Of a DNA stretch of 64,000 nucleotides, positions 18,730 through 29,075 are shown one piece after another. The DNA is from Pseudomonadales bacterium. Its GTDB lineage: Bacteria; Pseudomonadota; Gammaproteobacteria; Pseudomonadales; Ketobacteraceae. The stretch is taken from NCBI GenBank assembly GCA_002708905.1, contig PAPM01000027.1, positions 1 through 64,000 on the forward strand, read 5' to 3'. The translations under genes were made by a program, and so were the position numbers. The first letter of the stretch is position 1. Each line of letters begins with the position of its first letter. The notes beneath the pieces are model-generated. The model had not been told where the DNA came from, did no database searches, and was given only the letters and a program-made list of their open reading frames with translations.

Positions 18730-19779
18730 ATGATGAAATCATTTCTCAGGCTGGCAGCTGGCTGTTTGCTGGGCATCGCCATGCAGGTCTCCGCGGTCGA
18801 ACTGAAGCCCGGTCACCCTGATGTGTATCCGGTGAAGGAAGGCGACACCCTGTGGGACATCTCCAATGCCTTTCTGAGTGATCCCTGGTTATGGCCTGAA
18901 TTGTGGCACGTAAACCCCCAGATCAATAACCCGCACCTTATCTATCCCGGCGATCTGATCAAGCTGGTGTACGTGAATGGCAAGCCCGGCCTGACGGTGG
19001 AGCGTGGTCCCATGGTGTTCAAGAAAGGCGACACCGTAAAGTTGTCCCCCCAGGTGCGTTCTGAGCCGCTGCAGTCCGTTATTCCTGCTATTCCGCTGGA
19101 GCATATCCAAAGCTTTTTGAAGAATAACCGGGTGATGACCGAGGAGGAGATCGATGCATCCCCCTACATTCTGGCGGGTGATGAAGACCACATCGTAATG
19201 GGCTTGGGGGACTATATGTATGCCCGTCACCAGCCCGGCTGGGAAGATGCCCATCAGGCCTACGGTGTATATCGTAAGGGCCCTCCCTACATTGATCCTG
19301 AAACCAAGGAGTTGTTGGGTTTCGCAGCGTTGGACCTGGGGTTGGCCCGGTTTGAAAGCAGCGAAGACGAAGTGGCCCGCTTCAAGATCACCAGTTCCAA
19401 TGAGGATATTCGCCCTAATGACCGCCTGATTCCCACCGAAGAGCGCAAGGTGGATTCTATCTTCTACCCCAAATCCCCGGAAATGGAAGTGAAAGGCGAA
19501 ATCCTCCATGTCTTCAGCGGCGTGCGTAATGTAAGTCAGTACGACGTCGTGGTGTTGAACCTGGGCGATCGTGATGGGATGACCGTCGGTGATGTGCTGG
19601 CCGTTCACACCAGAGGCTCGATCGTCAAGGATCGGATTACCAAAGAACTGGTGAAACTGCCTGATGAGCGTCGCGGCATCCTGATGGTGTTCCGTACCTT
19701 CGACAAGGTGAGCTATGGCTTGATCCTGCGGGCGGAAGCACCGCTGCAGGTTGGGGATATGGTTAAAAACCCCAGCTGA
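18730..19779 (+). CDS. LysM-domain exported protein
   Basis: A 349-aa protein with a signal peptide (MMKSFLRLAAGCLL to VSAV) and one LysM peptidoglycan-binding domain at about 33-82 (VKEGDTLWDIS, PHLIYPGDLIKL). A long C-terminal region of unknown fold follows. Start ATG 18730 with AAAGGGA upstream. Homologues precede dprA in Pseudomonas and relatives. It probably binds the cell wall in the periplasm. A strong terminator follows, so it is likely monocistronic here. Confidence 0.92.
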   Translation: MMKSFLRLAAGCLLGIAMQVSAVELKPGHPDVYPVKEGDTLWDISNAFLSDPWLWPELWHVNPQINNPHLIYPGDLIKLVYVNGKPGLTVERGPMVFKKGDTVKLSPQVRSEPLQSVIPAIPLEHIQSFLKNNRVMTEEEIDASPYILAGDEDHIVMGLGDYMYARHQPGWEDAHQAYGVYRKGPPYIDPETKELLGFAALDLGLARFESSEDEVARFKITSSNEDIRPNDRLIPTEERKVDSIFYPKSPEMEVKGEILHVFSGVRNVSQYDVVVLNLGDRDGMTVGDVLAVHTRGSIVKDRITKELVKLPDERRGILMVFRTFDKVSYGLILRAEAPLQVGDMVKNPS

Positions 19780-19802
19780 TACCTGCTCTCGTTTTAGCCA
19801 TG

Positions 19803-19825
19803 AACCCGCCTGCCGGCGGGTTTTT
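19803..19825 (+). terminator. Rho-independent terminator after the LysM gene
   Basis: The stem AACCCGCC (19803-19810) / GGCGGGTT (19815-19822) has a TGCC loop and ends in five Ts. It is a textbook intrinsic terminator 24 bp past the stop. Confidence 0.92.
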
Positions 19826-19941
19826 GCGTTAATGGGCGGGTATTTACCGGCGTGGATATAACCAATCCGGTTAGTTTTTTCGCGCGGAGCAGGCAAGCTT
19901 GTCTATACTTTGGTAAGACTCTTTAATCTTCGTTTAAACTC

Positions 19942-22206
19942 ATGCCGAAACCGTCTGCGTCCAGTGTGCACAGCTTGTCCAGACAGCTCACGGAAGCATA
20001 CGTGGCGCTGTCCAAGGCAGAGGTTGTATGGCAGTCCAGCCTGATACAGTCTCTGCGCCATATCACCCAGACCTGTGCCAATGTAATGGGTGTTGAGCGT
20101 GCCAGCGTTTGGCAGACTTCCATTGATATGACCTATATGGAATGTCTGTGTCAGTATCGCGAGGAGACCAACAGCTTCGAGCAAGGTGCAATAATTGAGG
20201 CTGGTTCCTTTCCCCGTTACTTTGCCGCTTTGGCCTTTGAACGGGTTATCAACGCCAGTGATGCGGTGAACGACCCCCGCACCCGAGAGTTTACGGAGCC
20301 TTATCTCAACCCACACAATATCAAATCCATGCTGGACGGCACGTTGCGGGGTGAAGGGCAGATCAAGGGCGTATTGTGCCTGGAGCAGGTTGGGCAACGA
20401 CGCCTGTGGACTGACGATGAGCAGATCTTCGTCGGCTCGGTGGCGGATCTGGTATCCCAGGTCCTGTTGTTCAATTCTTTCCGGGATCGGGAAACCCGCT
20501 TTCGGGCTTTGTTTGAAAGCTCCGGCGATGCGGTTTTTGTTCTCAGGGGGCCCTCCATAATTGAATGCAACCCGGCTGCCTTGAGAATGTTCCGGGCGCA
20601 GCGGGAGCAATTAATCGGGGTTAAACCGTCCGACCTGTCGCCTGAAACCCAGCCCGACGGCGTGAGTTCCGCCAGTAAAGCTGCGGATTTTGTTACCCGT
20701 GCCTTGTCGGGTGAGAATCAGTTTTTTGAGTGGACCCACCGACGTTTCGATAACACGCTGTTCGCTGCGGAAGTGAGTTTGACTTCGGTGATTCTGGATG
20801 GCGTGAACTGCATCATGGGATCGGTGCGCGATGTCAGTGACCGCAAACAGGCGGAAGATGCCCTGATCCAATCCCAGCGGCAGCTGGCCTACCGCACCTC
20901 CCATGACAGCCTCACGGAACTGCCCAACCGGGATTCCCTGCATCAGAATGCGGCCCGCCTGCTGGCTCAGGCCAAGAAGCAGGGCAAGCAACTGGCGGTG
21001 ATTCTGTTGGACCTGAACCGGTTCAAGGATGTAAACGATACCCTGGGTCATCGCATTGGCGATTTCATCCTGCAACAGGTGGCGCGGCGATTGTCTGTAC
21101 TGGAACAGGACGGAAATCTCGAAGTCTTTCGCCTGGGAGGTGACGAGTTTGCGTTGCTGCAGTCCGGAGTGTCGCGCCTGGATACGGTCATCAAGCGGGT
21201 GGACCAGATCGTAAATGCGTTGAGTAAACCACTGGAGGTGGAGGGCATGTCCCTGGAAATGGGCGCCAGTGTCGGTGTGGCCCTGTACCCTGTGCACGGT
21301 GACAACAGTCATGCATTGCTGCGCTGTGCCGACGTGGCGATGTACCAGGCCAAGACCCATGGTGAGCGCTATCAGATTTACGACACCCACATGGATGCCA
21401 ACAGTACACGCCGCCTTACCATCCTCGCCGACCTGGGGGTGGCGATTCGGGAGAACCAGCTGCAGCTGCATTATCAACCCCGCATTGACATTGAGACCGG
21501 CGCCTGCAACGGCTGCGAAGCGCTGTTGCGCTGGCAGCATCCTGAACAGGGGATGGTGCCGCCGGGAGATTTTATTCCGTTGGCGGAAATGACCGAAATC
21601 ATTCATCCGCTCAGTCTTTGGGTAATCCGGGCTGCCCTGCAGCAAATCCGCTGTTGGCTCGATCGGGGGATCGAAATCTCGGTGGCGGTGAACCTGTCTG
21701 CCCGCAACCTGATTGATACCCGTTGCCCCGAACAGATCAAGGCCTTGTTGGTTGAGTTTAATGTTCCCAATCATCTGTTGGAGATAGAGATTACAGAGAG
21801 TGCCCTGATCACCGATCCTGAACGGGCGTTGCAGGTGCTGCAGTCTTTCCATGAACTGGGGCTGCACCTGGCCATTGATGATTTCGGTACCGGATATTCT
21901 TCCATGAGTTACCTGAAACGCCTGCCGATCCAGACCCTCAAGGTGGACCGTTCCTTCGTCAAAGACATGCTGACGGATGAAGCGGATGCCGTAATCGTGC
22001 GCTCCACCATTGGCCTGGCCCACAGCTTCGGCCTGTATGTGGTGGCGGAAGGGGTGGAGGATGAAGAAACCCTCCAGGCCCTGCGCAACCTGCAATGTGA
22101 ACAGGCTCAGGGTTACCATATCAGTCGGCCGCTTCCCGCCCAGGACTTTGATCTCTGGTACGAGGCCCGCACCAAGGCGCCCCCCGAGCCGGATTTTATT
22201 ATCTGA
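19942..22206 (+). CDS. GAF-PAS-GGDEF-EAL cyclic-di-GMP protein
   Basis: A 754-aa protein with no obvious membrane segment. Order of domains: GAF (about 25-175), PAS (about 185-300), GGDEF (about 315-475, motif intact at 399-403), EAL (about 490-740, EAL at 526-528). The EAL domain keeps NLSARNL, ITESAL, IDDFGTGYSS, KVDRSFV and AEGVED, so phosphodiesterase activity is expected; the GGDEF half also looks catalytically intact. No good ribosome site precedes ATG 19942. The gene is inserted between the LysM gene and dprA, where Pseudomonas has none. Confidence 0.93.
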   Translation: MPKPSASSVHSLSRQLTEAYVALSKAEVVWQSSLIQSLRHITQTCANVMGVERASVWQTSIDMTYMECLCQYREETNSFEQGAIIEAGSFPRYFAALAFERVINASDAVNDPRTREFTEPYLNPHNIKSMLDGTLRGEGQIKGVLCLEQVGQRRLWTDDEQIFVGSVADLVSQVLLFNSFRDRETRFRALFESSGDAVFVLRGPSIIECNPAALRMFRAQREQLIGVKPSDLSPETQPDGVSSASKAADFVTRALSGENQFFEWTHRRFDNTLFAAEVSLTSVILDGVNCIMGSVRDVSDRKQAEDALIQSQRQLAYRTSHDSLTELPNRDSLHQNAARLLAQAKKQGKQLAVILLDLNRFKDVNDTLGHRIGDFILQQVARRLSVLEQDGNLEVFRLGGDEFALLQSGVSRLDTVIKRVDQIVNALSKPLEVEGMSLEMGASVGVALYPVHGDNSHALLRCADVAMYQAKTHGERYQIYDTHMDANSTRRLTILADLGVAIRENQLQLHYQPRIDIETGACNGCEALLRWQHPEQGMVPPGDFIPLAEMTEIIHPLSLWVIRAALQQIRCWLDRGIEISVAVNLSARNLIDTRCPEQIKALLVEFNVPNHLLEIEITESALITDPERALQVLQSFHELGLHLAIDDFGTGYSSMSYLKRLPIQTLKVDRSFVKDMLTDEADAVIVRSTIGLAHSFGLYVVAEGVEDEETLQALRNLQCEQAQGYHISRPLPAQDFDLWYEARTKAPPEPDFII

Positions 22207-22267
22207 TTTTTGCCTGACCCCCGTCTTTATACCCATATTCCAGGATTACCGTTGGAGATGGAGTTCC

Positions 22268-23398
22268 ATGCTTGAAGAGTTGCCCTATTGGCTGGCGTTA
22301 TGGCGGGTGCCCGGTGTAGGCCCCAGCCATTTCCGGTTAATTGCCGATCGCTATCCCTGCATGATGAGTTTCTTTGACCAGTCCTCATCCGAGTTGGAAA
22401 AGATTGGTTTCAGCCAACGGCAAAGCCAGATGATCAGCGGGTTTCAGCGGGGCACCGAACGTAAACTGCTGGCAGGGGTGACGGCAGACCTGGATTGGCT
22501 GGAACAGAGTGAGGACCACCAAATCCTGACCTGGGCCGACGATAATTTCCCCCCCTTGCTGCGGGAAATTCAGGGCTCCCCTCCGCTGCTCTTTGTACGG
22601 GGCGATGCGGGTCTGCTTTCATTACCTCAGATCGCCATTGTCGGCAGTCGCCATTCCAGTCGGCAGGGTCGCAAACTGGCCCAGGACTTCGCCGCCAGCT
22701 TCTCCTCCAGCGGTTTCGTTACCACCAGTGGACTGGCGTTGGGAATCGATGCCGCTGCCCATTCCGGTGCCATTCTGGGGGGTGGCAAGACCATTGGCGT
22801 GTTGGCACATGGCCTGGATGACATCTACCCGGCCCGCAACCGGGCGTTGGGACTGGACGTGGTGGAGCATGGGGCACTGGTGTCAGAGTTCCCCATCGGC
22901 GTATCGCCCCGGGCGGAATTCTTTCCCCGCCGCAACCGTATCATCAGCGGCCTCAGCCTGGGGGTACTGGTGGTGGAGGCGGCCCTGAAGAGCGGTTCCC
23001 TGATTACGGCGCACGAAGCGGTGGACCAGGGCCGGGAGGTGTTCGCCATTCCCGGCTCCATTAACGATCCCCTGGCCAAGGGGTGTCATGCCCTGATTCG
23101 TAATGGTGCCCGACTGGTGGAAACCGCGCAGCAGGTGGTGGACGAGCTGATGCCGTTGTTGGGCTTCCTGCAACAGCAGTTGAGCGTTCCATCCGCAGAA
23201 CCGGATTCGTCCCTGGAGCAATACGATGGCGCGTCGGTGGAAGGGCGCCTGCTGGCCGCGTTGGAATACGACCCCACCCCGATAGACCAATTGGTGGGCC
23301 TGACCGGACTGTGTGTGGCGGATATCAGCTCCGCACTGGTGATGCTGGAGATTGACGGCATCGTGCAACAGCAACAGGGCGGGTACTGTCGAATCTGA
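22268..23398 (+). CDS. dprA: DNA processing protein DprA
   Basis: A 376-aa cytosolic ssDNA-binding RecA loader of natural transformation. Start ATG 22268 with GGAG upstream. The Rossmann-like core is clear: IVGSRHSSRQG, TTSGLALGIDAAAH, GLDDIYPARN, FFPRRNRIISGLS and EAALKSGSLITA. The C-terminal winged helix (DPTPIDQLVGLTGL) is present. It heads the rightward run to aroE. Confidence 0.95.
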   Translation: MLEELPYWLALWRVPGVGPSHFRLIADRYPCMMSFFDQSSSELEKIGFSQRQSQMISGFQRGTERKLLAGVTADLDWLEQSEDHQILTWADDNFPPLLREIQGSPPLLFVRGDAGLLSLPQIAIVGSRHSSRQGRKLAQDFAASFSSSGFVTTSGLALGIDAAAHSGAILGGGKTIGVLAHGLDDIYPARNRALGLDVVEHGALVSEFPIGVSPRAEFFPRRNRIISGLSLGVLVVEAALKSGSLITAHEAVDQGREVFAIPGSINDPLAKGCHALIRNGARLVETAQQVVDELMPLLGFLQQQLSVPSAEPDSSLEQYDGASVEGRLLAALEYDPTPIDQLVGLTGLCVADISSALVMLEIDGIVQQQQGGYCRI

Positions 23399-23478
23399 CT
23401 TGCATCCGATAATCACCTGCGTTAGTGTCGCGCCTCCGTTGTATGCCTTACTCTGATCCCAAGATTCGAGGTGTGACC

Positions 23479-23988
23479 ATGTCCCAGCCATTTGTAGCTA
23501 TTCTGATGGGTTCTGACACTGATCTGCCCCAGGTTGAACCCACTTTGGATGCCTTGGCCAAGTTGAAAGTGGCCTATGAAGTGAAAGTGACATCGGCACA
23601 CCTTACCCCGGAACTCACCCACGGCTATGTGAAAGAAGCGGATAAGCGTAACTGTTCTGTGTTCATCTGCGCTGCCGCTATGGCGGCACACCTGGCCGGT
23701 GCTGTGGCCGCCTCCACTACCAAGCCTGTGATTGGTATTCCCATCAACACCTCCCTGAACGGTCTCGACTCCCTGCTCTCCCCGGTTCAGATGCCCGGCG
23801 GCGTACCCGTTGCCACCGTGGCTGCCGGCAAGGCGGGTGCCAAAAATGCCGCTTATCTTGCGGCTCAAATGATGTCTTTGGCGGATGCTGACCTGGCTCA
23901 GCGCCTGAAAGACGATCGTGCGGCCAATGCCAAAGCGGTCCAGGAAAAAGACGCCGCTTTGCAGGCGCGCCTGGCCCAGCGCTACTGA
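23479..23988 (+). CDS. PurE-like protein (AIR carboxylase family), divergent active site
   Basis: A 169-aa protein of the PurE family, whose class I members convert N5-CAIR to CAIR. Start ATG 23479 after GAGGTG. VQMPGGVPVATVAAGKAGAKNAA and VKVTSAHLTPE align well with E. coli PurE. However, the SAHRTP motif reads SAHLTP (His41 kept, Arg replaced by Leu42), GSKSD reads GSDTD, and the glycine-rich GAGGAAHLPG reads AAAMAAHLAG. No purK is adjacent. It lies between dprA and tsaC, and its stop is one base before the tsaC start. It may be a functional CAIR mutase or a repurposed paralogue; the substitutions favour caution. Confidence 0.8.
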   Translation: MSQPFVAILMGSDTDLPQVEPTLDALAKLKVAYEVKVTSAHLTPELTHGYVKEADKRNCSVFICAAAMAAHLAGAVAASTTKPVIGIPINTSLNGLDSLLSPVQMPGGVPVATVAAGKAGAKNAAYLAAQMMSLADADLAQRLKDDRAANAKAVQEKDAALQARLAQRY

Positions 23989-23989
23989 T

Positions 23990-25484
<1,495 letters not shown>

Positions 25485-25494
25485 CGGATTATTG

Positions 25495-26322
25495 ATGACC
25501 ATGAGTATTGATCGATATGCGGTGATGGGGAATCCCATCAAGCACAGCAAGTCGCCCCAAATTCATAAAGCGTTTGCGGATCAGACCGATCAGCATATGA
25601 CTTACACCAGCATGTTGGTGGCGGAACCGGAGTTTGAGGATAGCGTGCGCCATTTCTTTGCCGATGGCGGTAAAGGCCTGAACATCACTGTGCCCTTTAA
25701 GCTGCGCGCATTTGATCTGGCAGATGAGCTGACGGAGCGGGCGCAACGGGCCAAAGCAGTGAACACGTTATGGCAGAGCTCGGACGGCCGCATTGTGGGT
25801 GACAACACTGATGGCGTGGGCATGGTGCGGGATATCATGCATAACCATGACGGTCGCATTGCCGGCAAGAAGATGTTGATTGTGGGCGCCGGTGGTGCCG
25901 TACGGGGTGTACTGGCTCCTGTTTTGGCAGAGAATCCTGCATTACTGGTATTAACCAATCGTACCTTCGATAAAGCCTATCATCTGGCGGAAGAATTTCT
26001 CGATCTGGGCCGCATTGAAGCAGTCCACATGAATCAATTGAAAGGGCCGTTCGACTGGATCATCAATGGTACCGCCGCCAGCCTGCAGGGAGATGTGCCT
26101 GACCTGCCAGAATCCGTGCTGGGGGAACACACCCGCGTATATGACATGATGTACGGCAAAGAGATTACTCCCTTCAATGCTTGGGCGTTGGATAATGGTG
26201 CGGAGAAAGCGTTCGACGGTTTGGGTATGCTGGTGGAACAGGCAGCGGAATCGTTTCGCAAATGGCGCGGCGTGATGCCCTCCACCCCCACTGTGATTTC
26301 CGATCTGCGGGCCGCCATGTAG
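25495..26322 (+). CDS. aroE: Shikimate dehydrogenase
   Basis: A 275-aa NADPH enzyme reducing 3-dehydroshikimate. Shikimate-binding GNPIKHSKSP, catalytic Lys in NITVPFK, catalytic Asp in GDNTDGVG, the nucleotide loop GAGGAVRG, and C-terminal GMLVEQAAESF are all seen. ATG 25495 is preferred; an ATG two codons later is also possible. It is the last gene of the dprA-aroE run and converges on a TonB receptor. Confidence 0.96.
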   Translation: MTMSIDRYAVMGNPIKHSKSPQIHKAFADQTDQHMTYTSMLVAEPEFEDSVRHFFADGGKGLNITVPFKLRAFDLADELTERAQRAKAVNTLWQSSDGRIVGDNTDGVGMVRDIMHNHDGRIAGKKMLIVGAGGAVRGVLAPVLAENPALLVLTNRTFDKAYHLAEEFLDLGRIEAVHMNQLKGPFDWIINGTAASLQGDVPDLPESVLGEHTRVYDMMYGKEITPFNAWALDNGAEKAFDGLGMLVEQAAESFRKWRGVMPSTPTVISDLRAAM

Positions 26323-26342
26323 TCCGGCTCACAGGATCACGG

Positions 26343-28397
26343 TCAGTGATCGAAGGGTATCCATTCTACGGACAGGGATGCATTGATGCTGTTGTCCGGT
26401 GCGCCCTTCTCGCGGTTGTGATAGGCGGGCATGTAATTTTCCCGATCAAACAGATTGCGCACGGTAAAGTGTGTTTTCAGATCTGCGCTCAACTGCCATG
26501 ACAGTGTGACATCGGTGCGGAAAAAATCACTGGTTTCCTGGTCAGGCTCCTCACCATATTCCGGTATGGAAGCAGCCTGGCGGTGGTGGTAGCGATTAAA
26601 TACATAGATATCCGTACTCGCCGACAATTGATAGCCCAGGCCCAGATTCAGCATCCAATCCGGGAAGGCTTCGAAATCGAGGCCGGTGGCTTTATCTCTG
26701 CTGATCACATGGGAGGCGCTGGCGTCCAGACGTAAGCGTTCCCATCGCTGTGCGAACTCAAACTCTACGCCCCAGGCTTCATTTTCCAACGTGTTCCGGA
26801 ATTGGTAGCGCACGTTATTGACCGGGTTTTCCAGTTCCTCGGCGCGGATGGCGTTACGCCAGAGACTGTGGAACAGGGTCAGGGAAGTGAAGGAATAGGC
26901 ATTGTTGTGTTGCAGCGAGAACTCGATATTATCCAGCGTTTCCGGATCCAGGTCCTCGTTACTGGCCACGGAACTGCTACCGTAAACCTCGAAACTGTTG
27001 GGCATGCGAAACGAACGGCTGAACACCAGCTTGGCGACGGTGGTCTGGTTGATGTCATGAATGTAACCCAGGCGTGGGCTGACCTGCAGGTCTTTATCCT
27101 GATAATCATCGAACCGGCTGCCGTAGGCGATGGTGGAAGCACCATCAAACCAGCCGGTTTCATAACGGCCATCCAGCATCAGGCTGTGATGGCTCTGTTT
27201 GGCATCCTCCTGCGGATTTGAGTTGGTGACCGCGCTACCGCCGAGCGGGATTCGGGTGGTGGTGAACCTGTCGTTCTGCGCGCTATCGTATTCGTAACCG
27301 TAGGCCAGGTTGCTGCCGCCACTGAATTGGTGTCGGTTGATCACCTGCACACCCCAATGATGCTCCTCGGTTTCGGTTAATTGCAAAAAGTTCAATGGCG
27401 CCGGCCCCATACTGGCGTCCAGGGTTTCCATATCGGCGTAGCGCCAGTAGTAGGTTGTTACGGTTGTGGAAAAATCCTCACTGTACTGATGGTCGAAGCC
27501 CAATTTCATCAAACTGAGCTGGGCATCATAGTCCGCCCAATCCCGATCCAGCTGCAGGGCAAAGCCGATTTGACTGGCAATGCCGGGTAGTTGATCGGCA
27601 TCCAGCTTCATATGATAACCGGACAGGTGATAACGGTTGTTGGAGGCATCAGCGGCGCTGTATTTAATCAGCAGGTTTTGATTTTCCAGGGCATTGCTGC
27701 GCACACCCTCCCCAGGTAACCCGGTATAGTAATCGGTATAGGGATACTCCAGGCTTTGGTCACCCAGGTTGCGATAGGCCAGTGCAGTGGTCAGCTGTTG
27801 GCGACCATCGCTATAGCGGCTGACCAGTGACGCCGCCTGGTATTGTTCTGAACCCAGTTCGGCGCGGGTGGTAACGCCGGTTTTGCCGTGGTCCACAGTA
27901 TTCATTGACAGTACGCCGTGAAAGGCGTCCGCTCCATGCAGGGAAGAGCCGGGCCCGCGAATCAGCTCCAGTGACTTCATCACCGACAAATCGTGGCCAT
28001 CAATCGCCAGCGCACTGGTGCCAAAGCGCAGCAGGTTGATGGGAACGCCATCCAGCAAGGTGGCGACACCGGTATCACTGGAAAAATTAAAGTAACCACG
28101 GATGGCAATGACCCGGGAACGGGCTAAGCCCTGGGGAGCCACAGTGGAAGGCAGGGTATTCAGCCATTCGCCGATGTTTCGGGATCCAAGCTCAGACCAA
28201 CGGTCCTGGTCGCCATGGGAGACGCTGCTGGCACTTTCCAGCAGGGTTTGGTCGAAATAGGAGGTACTGGTGATTTTAACCTGCAGCAGGTCTTCCAATG
28301 GCAGTTCGAAAAGATCGTCTGACCCCAAGGCCGCGTTGCAAACCAGCATGGCCACCACGGCGGTGGTTACAGCGGTTGTGCATTGAGCCTTCTCCAT
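26343..28397 (-). CDS. TonB-dependent outer-membrane receptor
   Basis: A 684-aa receptor. A signal peptide is followed by DDLFELPLEDLLQVKITS, then the plug (VIAIRGYF, VATLLDGVPIN, LELIRGPGSSLHGADAFHGVLS) and a beta barrel ending VEWIPFDH. AAAGGAG lies before ATG 28397. Its N-terminal motif is of the same type as in the receptor at 9.6 kb, but the barrels differ. No transport partners are adjacent, so the substrate cannot be inferred. Confidence 0.9.
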   Translation of the reverse strand: MEKAQCTTAVTTAVVAMLVCNAALGSDDLFELPLEDLLQVKITSTSYFDQTLLESASSVSHGDQDRWSELGSRNIGEWLNTLPSTVAPQGLARSRVIAIRGYFNFSSDTGVATLLDGVPINLLRFGTSALAIDGHDLSVMKSLELIRGPGSSLHGADAFHGVLSMNTVDHGKTGVTTRAELGSEQYQAASLVSRYSDGRQQLTTALAYRNLGDQSLEYPYTDYYTGLPGEGVRSNALENQNLLIKYSAADASNNRYHLSGYHMKLDADQLPGIASQIGFALQLDRDWADYDAQLSLMKLGFDHQYSEDFSTTVTTYYWRYADMETLDASMGPAPLNFLQLTETEEHHWGVQVINRHQFSGGSNLAYGYEYDSAQNDRFTTTRIPLGGSAVTNSNPQEDAKQSHHSLMLDGRYETGWFDGASTIAYGSRFDDYQDKDLQVSPRLGYIHDINQTTVAKLVFSRSFRMPNSFEVYGSSSVASNEDLDPETLDNIEFSLQHNNAYSFTSLTLFHSLWRNAIRAEELENPVNNVRYQFRNTLENEAWGVEFEFAQRWERLRLDASASHVISRDKATGLDFEAFPDWMLNLGLGYQLSASTDIYVFNRYHHRQAASIPEYGEEPDQETSDFFRTDVTLSWQLSADLKTHFTVRNLFDRENYMPAYHNREKGAPDNSINASLSVEWIPFDH

Positions 28398-28512
28398 AGC
28401 GATCTCCTTTCTCTTATCCTTAGAAAGAATAGCACCTGCATTAAAATTAGCCTGTCTGCCAGGATCGTGGATAATGACCGTCAGGAAGTTAACTTAGATA
28501 AGGCAGAATAGC

Positions 28513-29046
28513 ATGAGTAACACGGATCAGCAGGCCTTGATTACAGGGTTCAGCCGCAGCTGGACGCTTCTACTGGGATATGACGACCAGACCATAGTGT
28601 CCCCGACAGAGCGTCAGGACGGCATGGTGGCGCTGTCATTGGAACAGGTTTTGACAGCCCTCGCCCCATTCAAGCAGTATCTGATGGATAAGCAGGAGGC
28701 CTCGGAGCTATTCGGTCGCTTGCGGGGGGACGGTCTGGCGTCGGCATTGGCCACCATAGAACAGGGATTTGGTGATGAACTTTTCTATCCCAACGTGGCC
28801 AGCCGGGCTGCTCACCTGCTTTATTTTGTAATCAAGAACCATCCGCTGACCGACGGAAATAAGCGCACCGGCGCTTTTCTGTTTTTATGGTATTTGCATC
28901 TCAATCAACATCTATTGGCGCGACCGGTGGACCAGCTGATCAATGATAATACCCTGGTGGCCGTTGCACTGTTGGTGGCAGAGAGCCAGCCGGACCAGAA
29001 AGCAATGGTGATCCGGCTGGTGGAGAACTTTATTCTGTTGCGATAA
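28513..29046 (+). CDS. Solitary Fic/DOC-family protein
   Basis: A 177-aa protein with a Fic fold core. The catalytic loop NHPLTDGNKRTG (His110) matches the HxFxDGNKR form found in RhuM-associated and Doc-like members. Preceding helices (RAAHLLYFVIKNH) also match. Fic proteins transfer AMP or phosphate to target proteins. No RhuM-type or Phd-type antitoxin gene is adjacent, and no clear S/TxxxEG inhibitory helix was found in the first 100 residues. The target is unknown. Divergent from the TonB receptor; 29 bp before the next gene. Confidence 0.85.
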   Translation: MSNTDQQALITGFSRSWTLLLGYDDQTIVSPTERQDGMVALSLEQVLTALAPFKQYLMDKQEASELFGRLRGDGLASALATIEQGFGDELFYPNVASRAAHLLYFVIKNHPLTDGNKRTGAFLFLWYLHLNQHLLARPVDQLINDNTLVAVALLVAESQPDQKAMVIRLVENFILLR

Positions 29047-29075
29047 GGCGTTTGTAAATGGGCACGGAGGGTAGC

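Noticed and set aside
20611-22236. 541-codon minus-strand frame opposite the GGDEF-EAL gene
   Set aside because: Shadow of a gene with intact GGDEF and EAL motifs; no motif of its own.
26335-26351. GATCAC/GTGATC hairpin between aroE and the TonB receptor
   Set aside because: Six-bp stem, no T run, overlaps the receptor stop codon.
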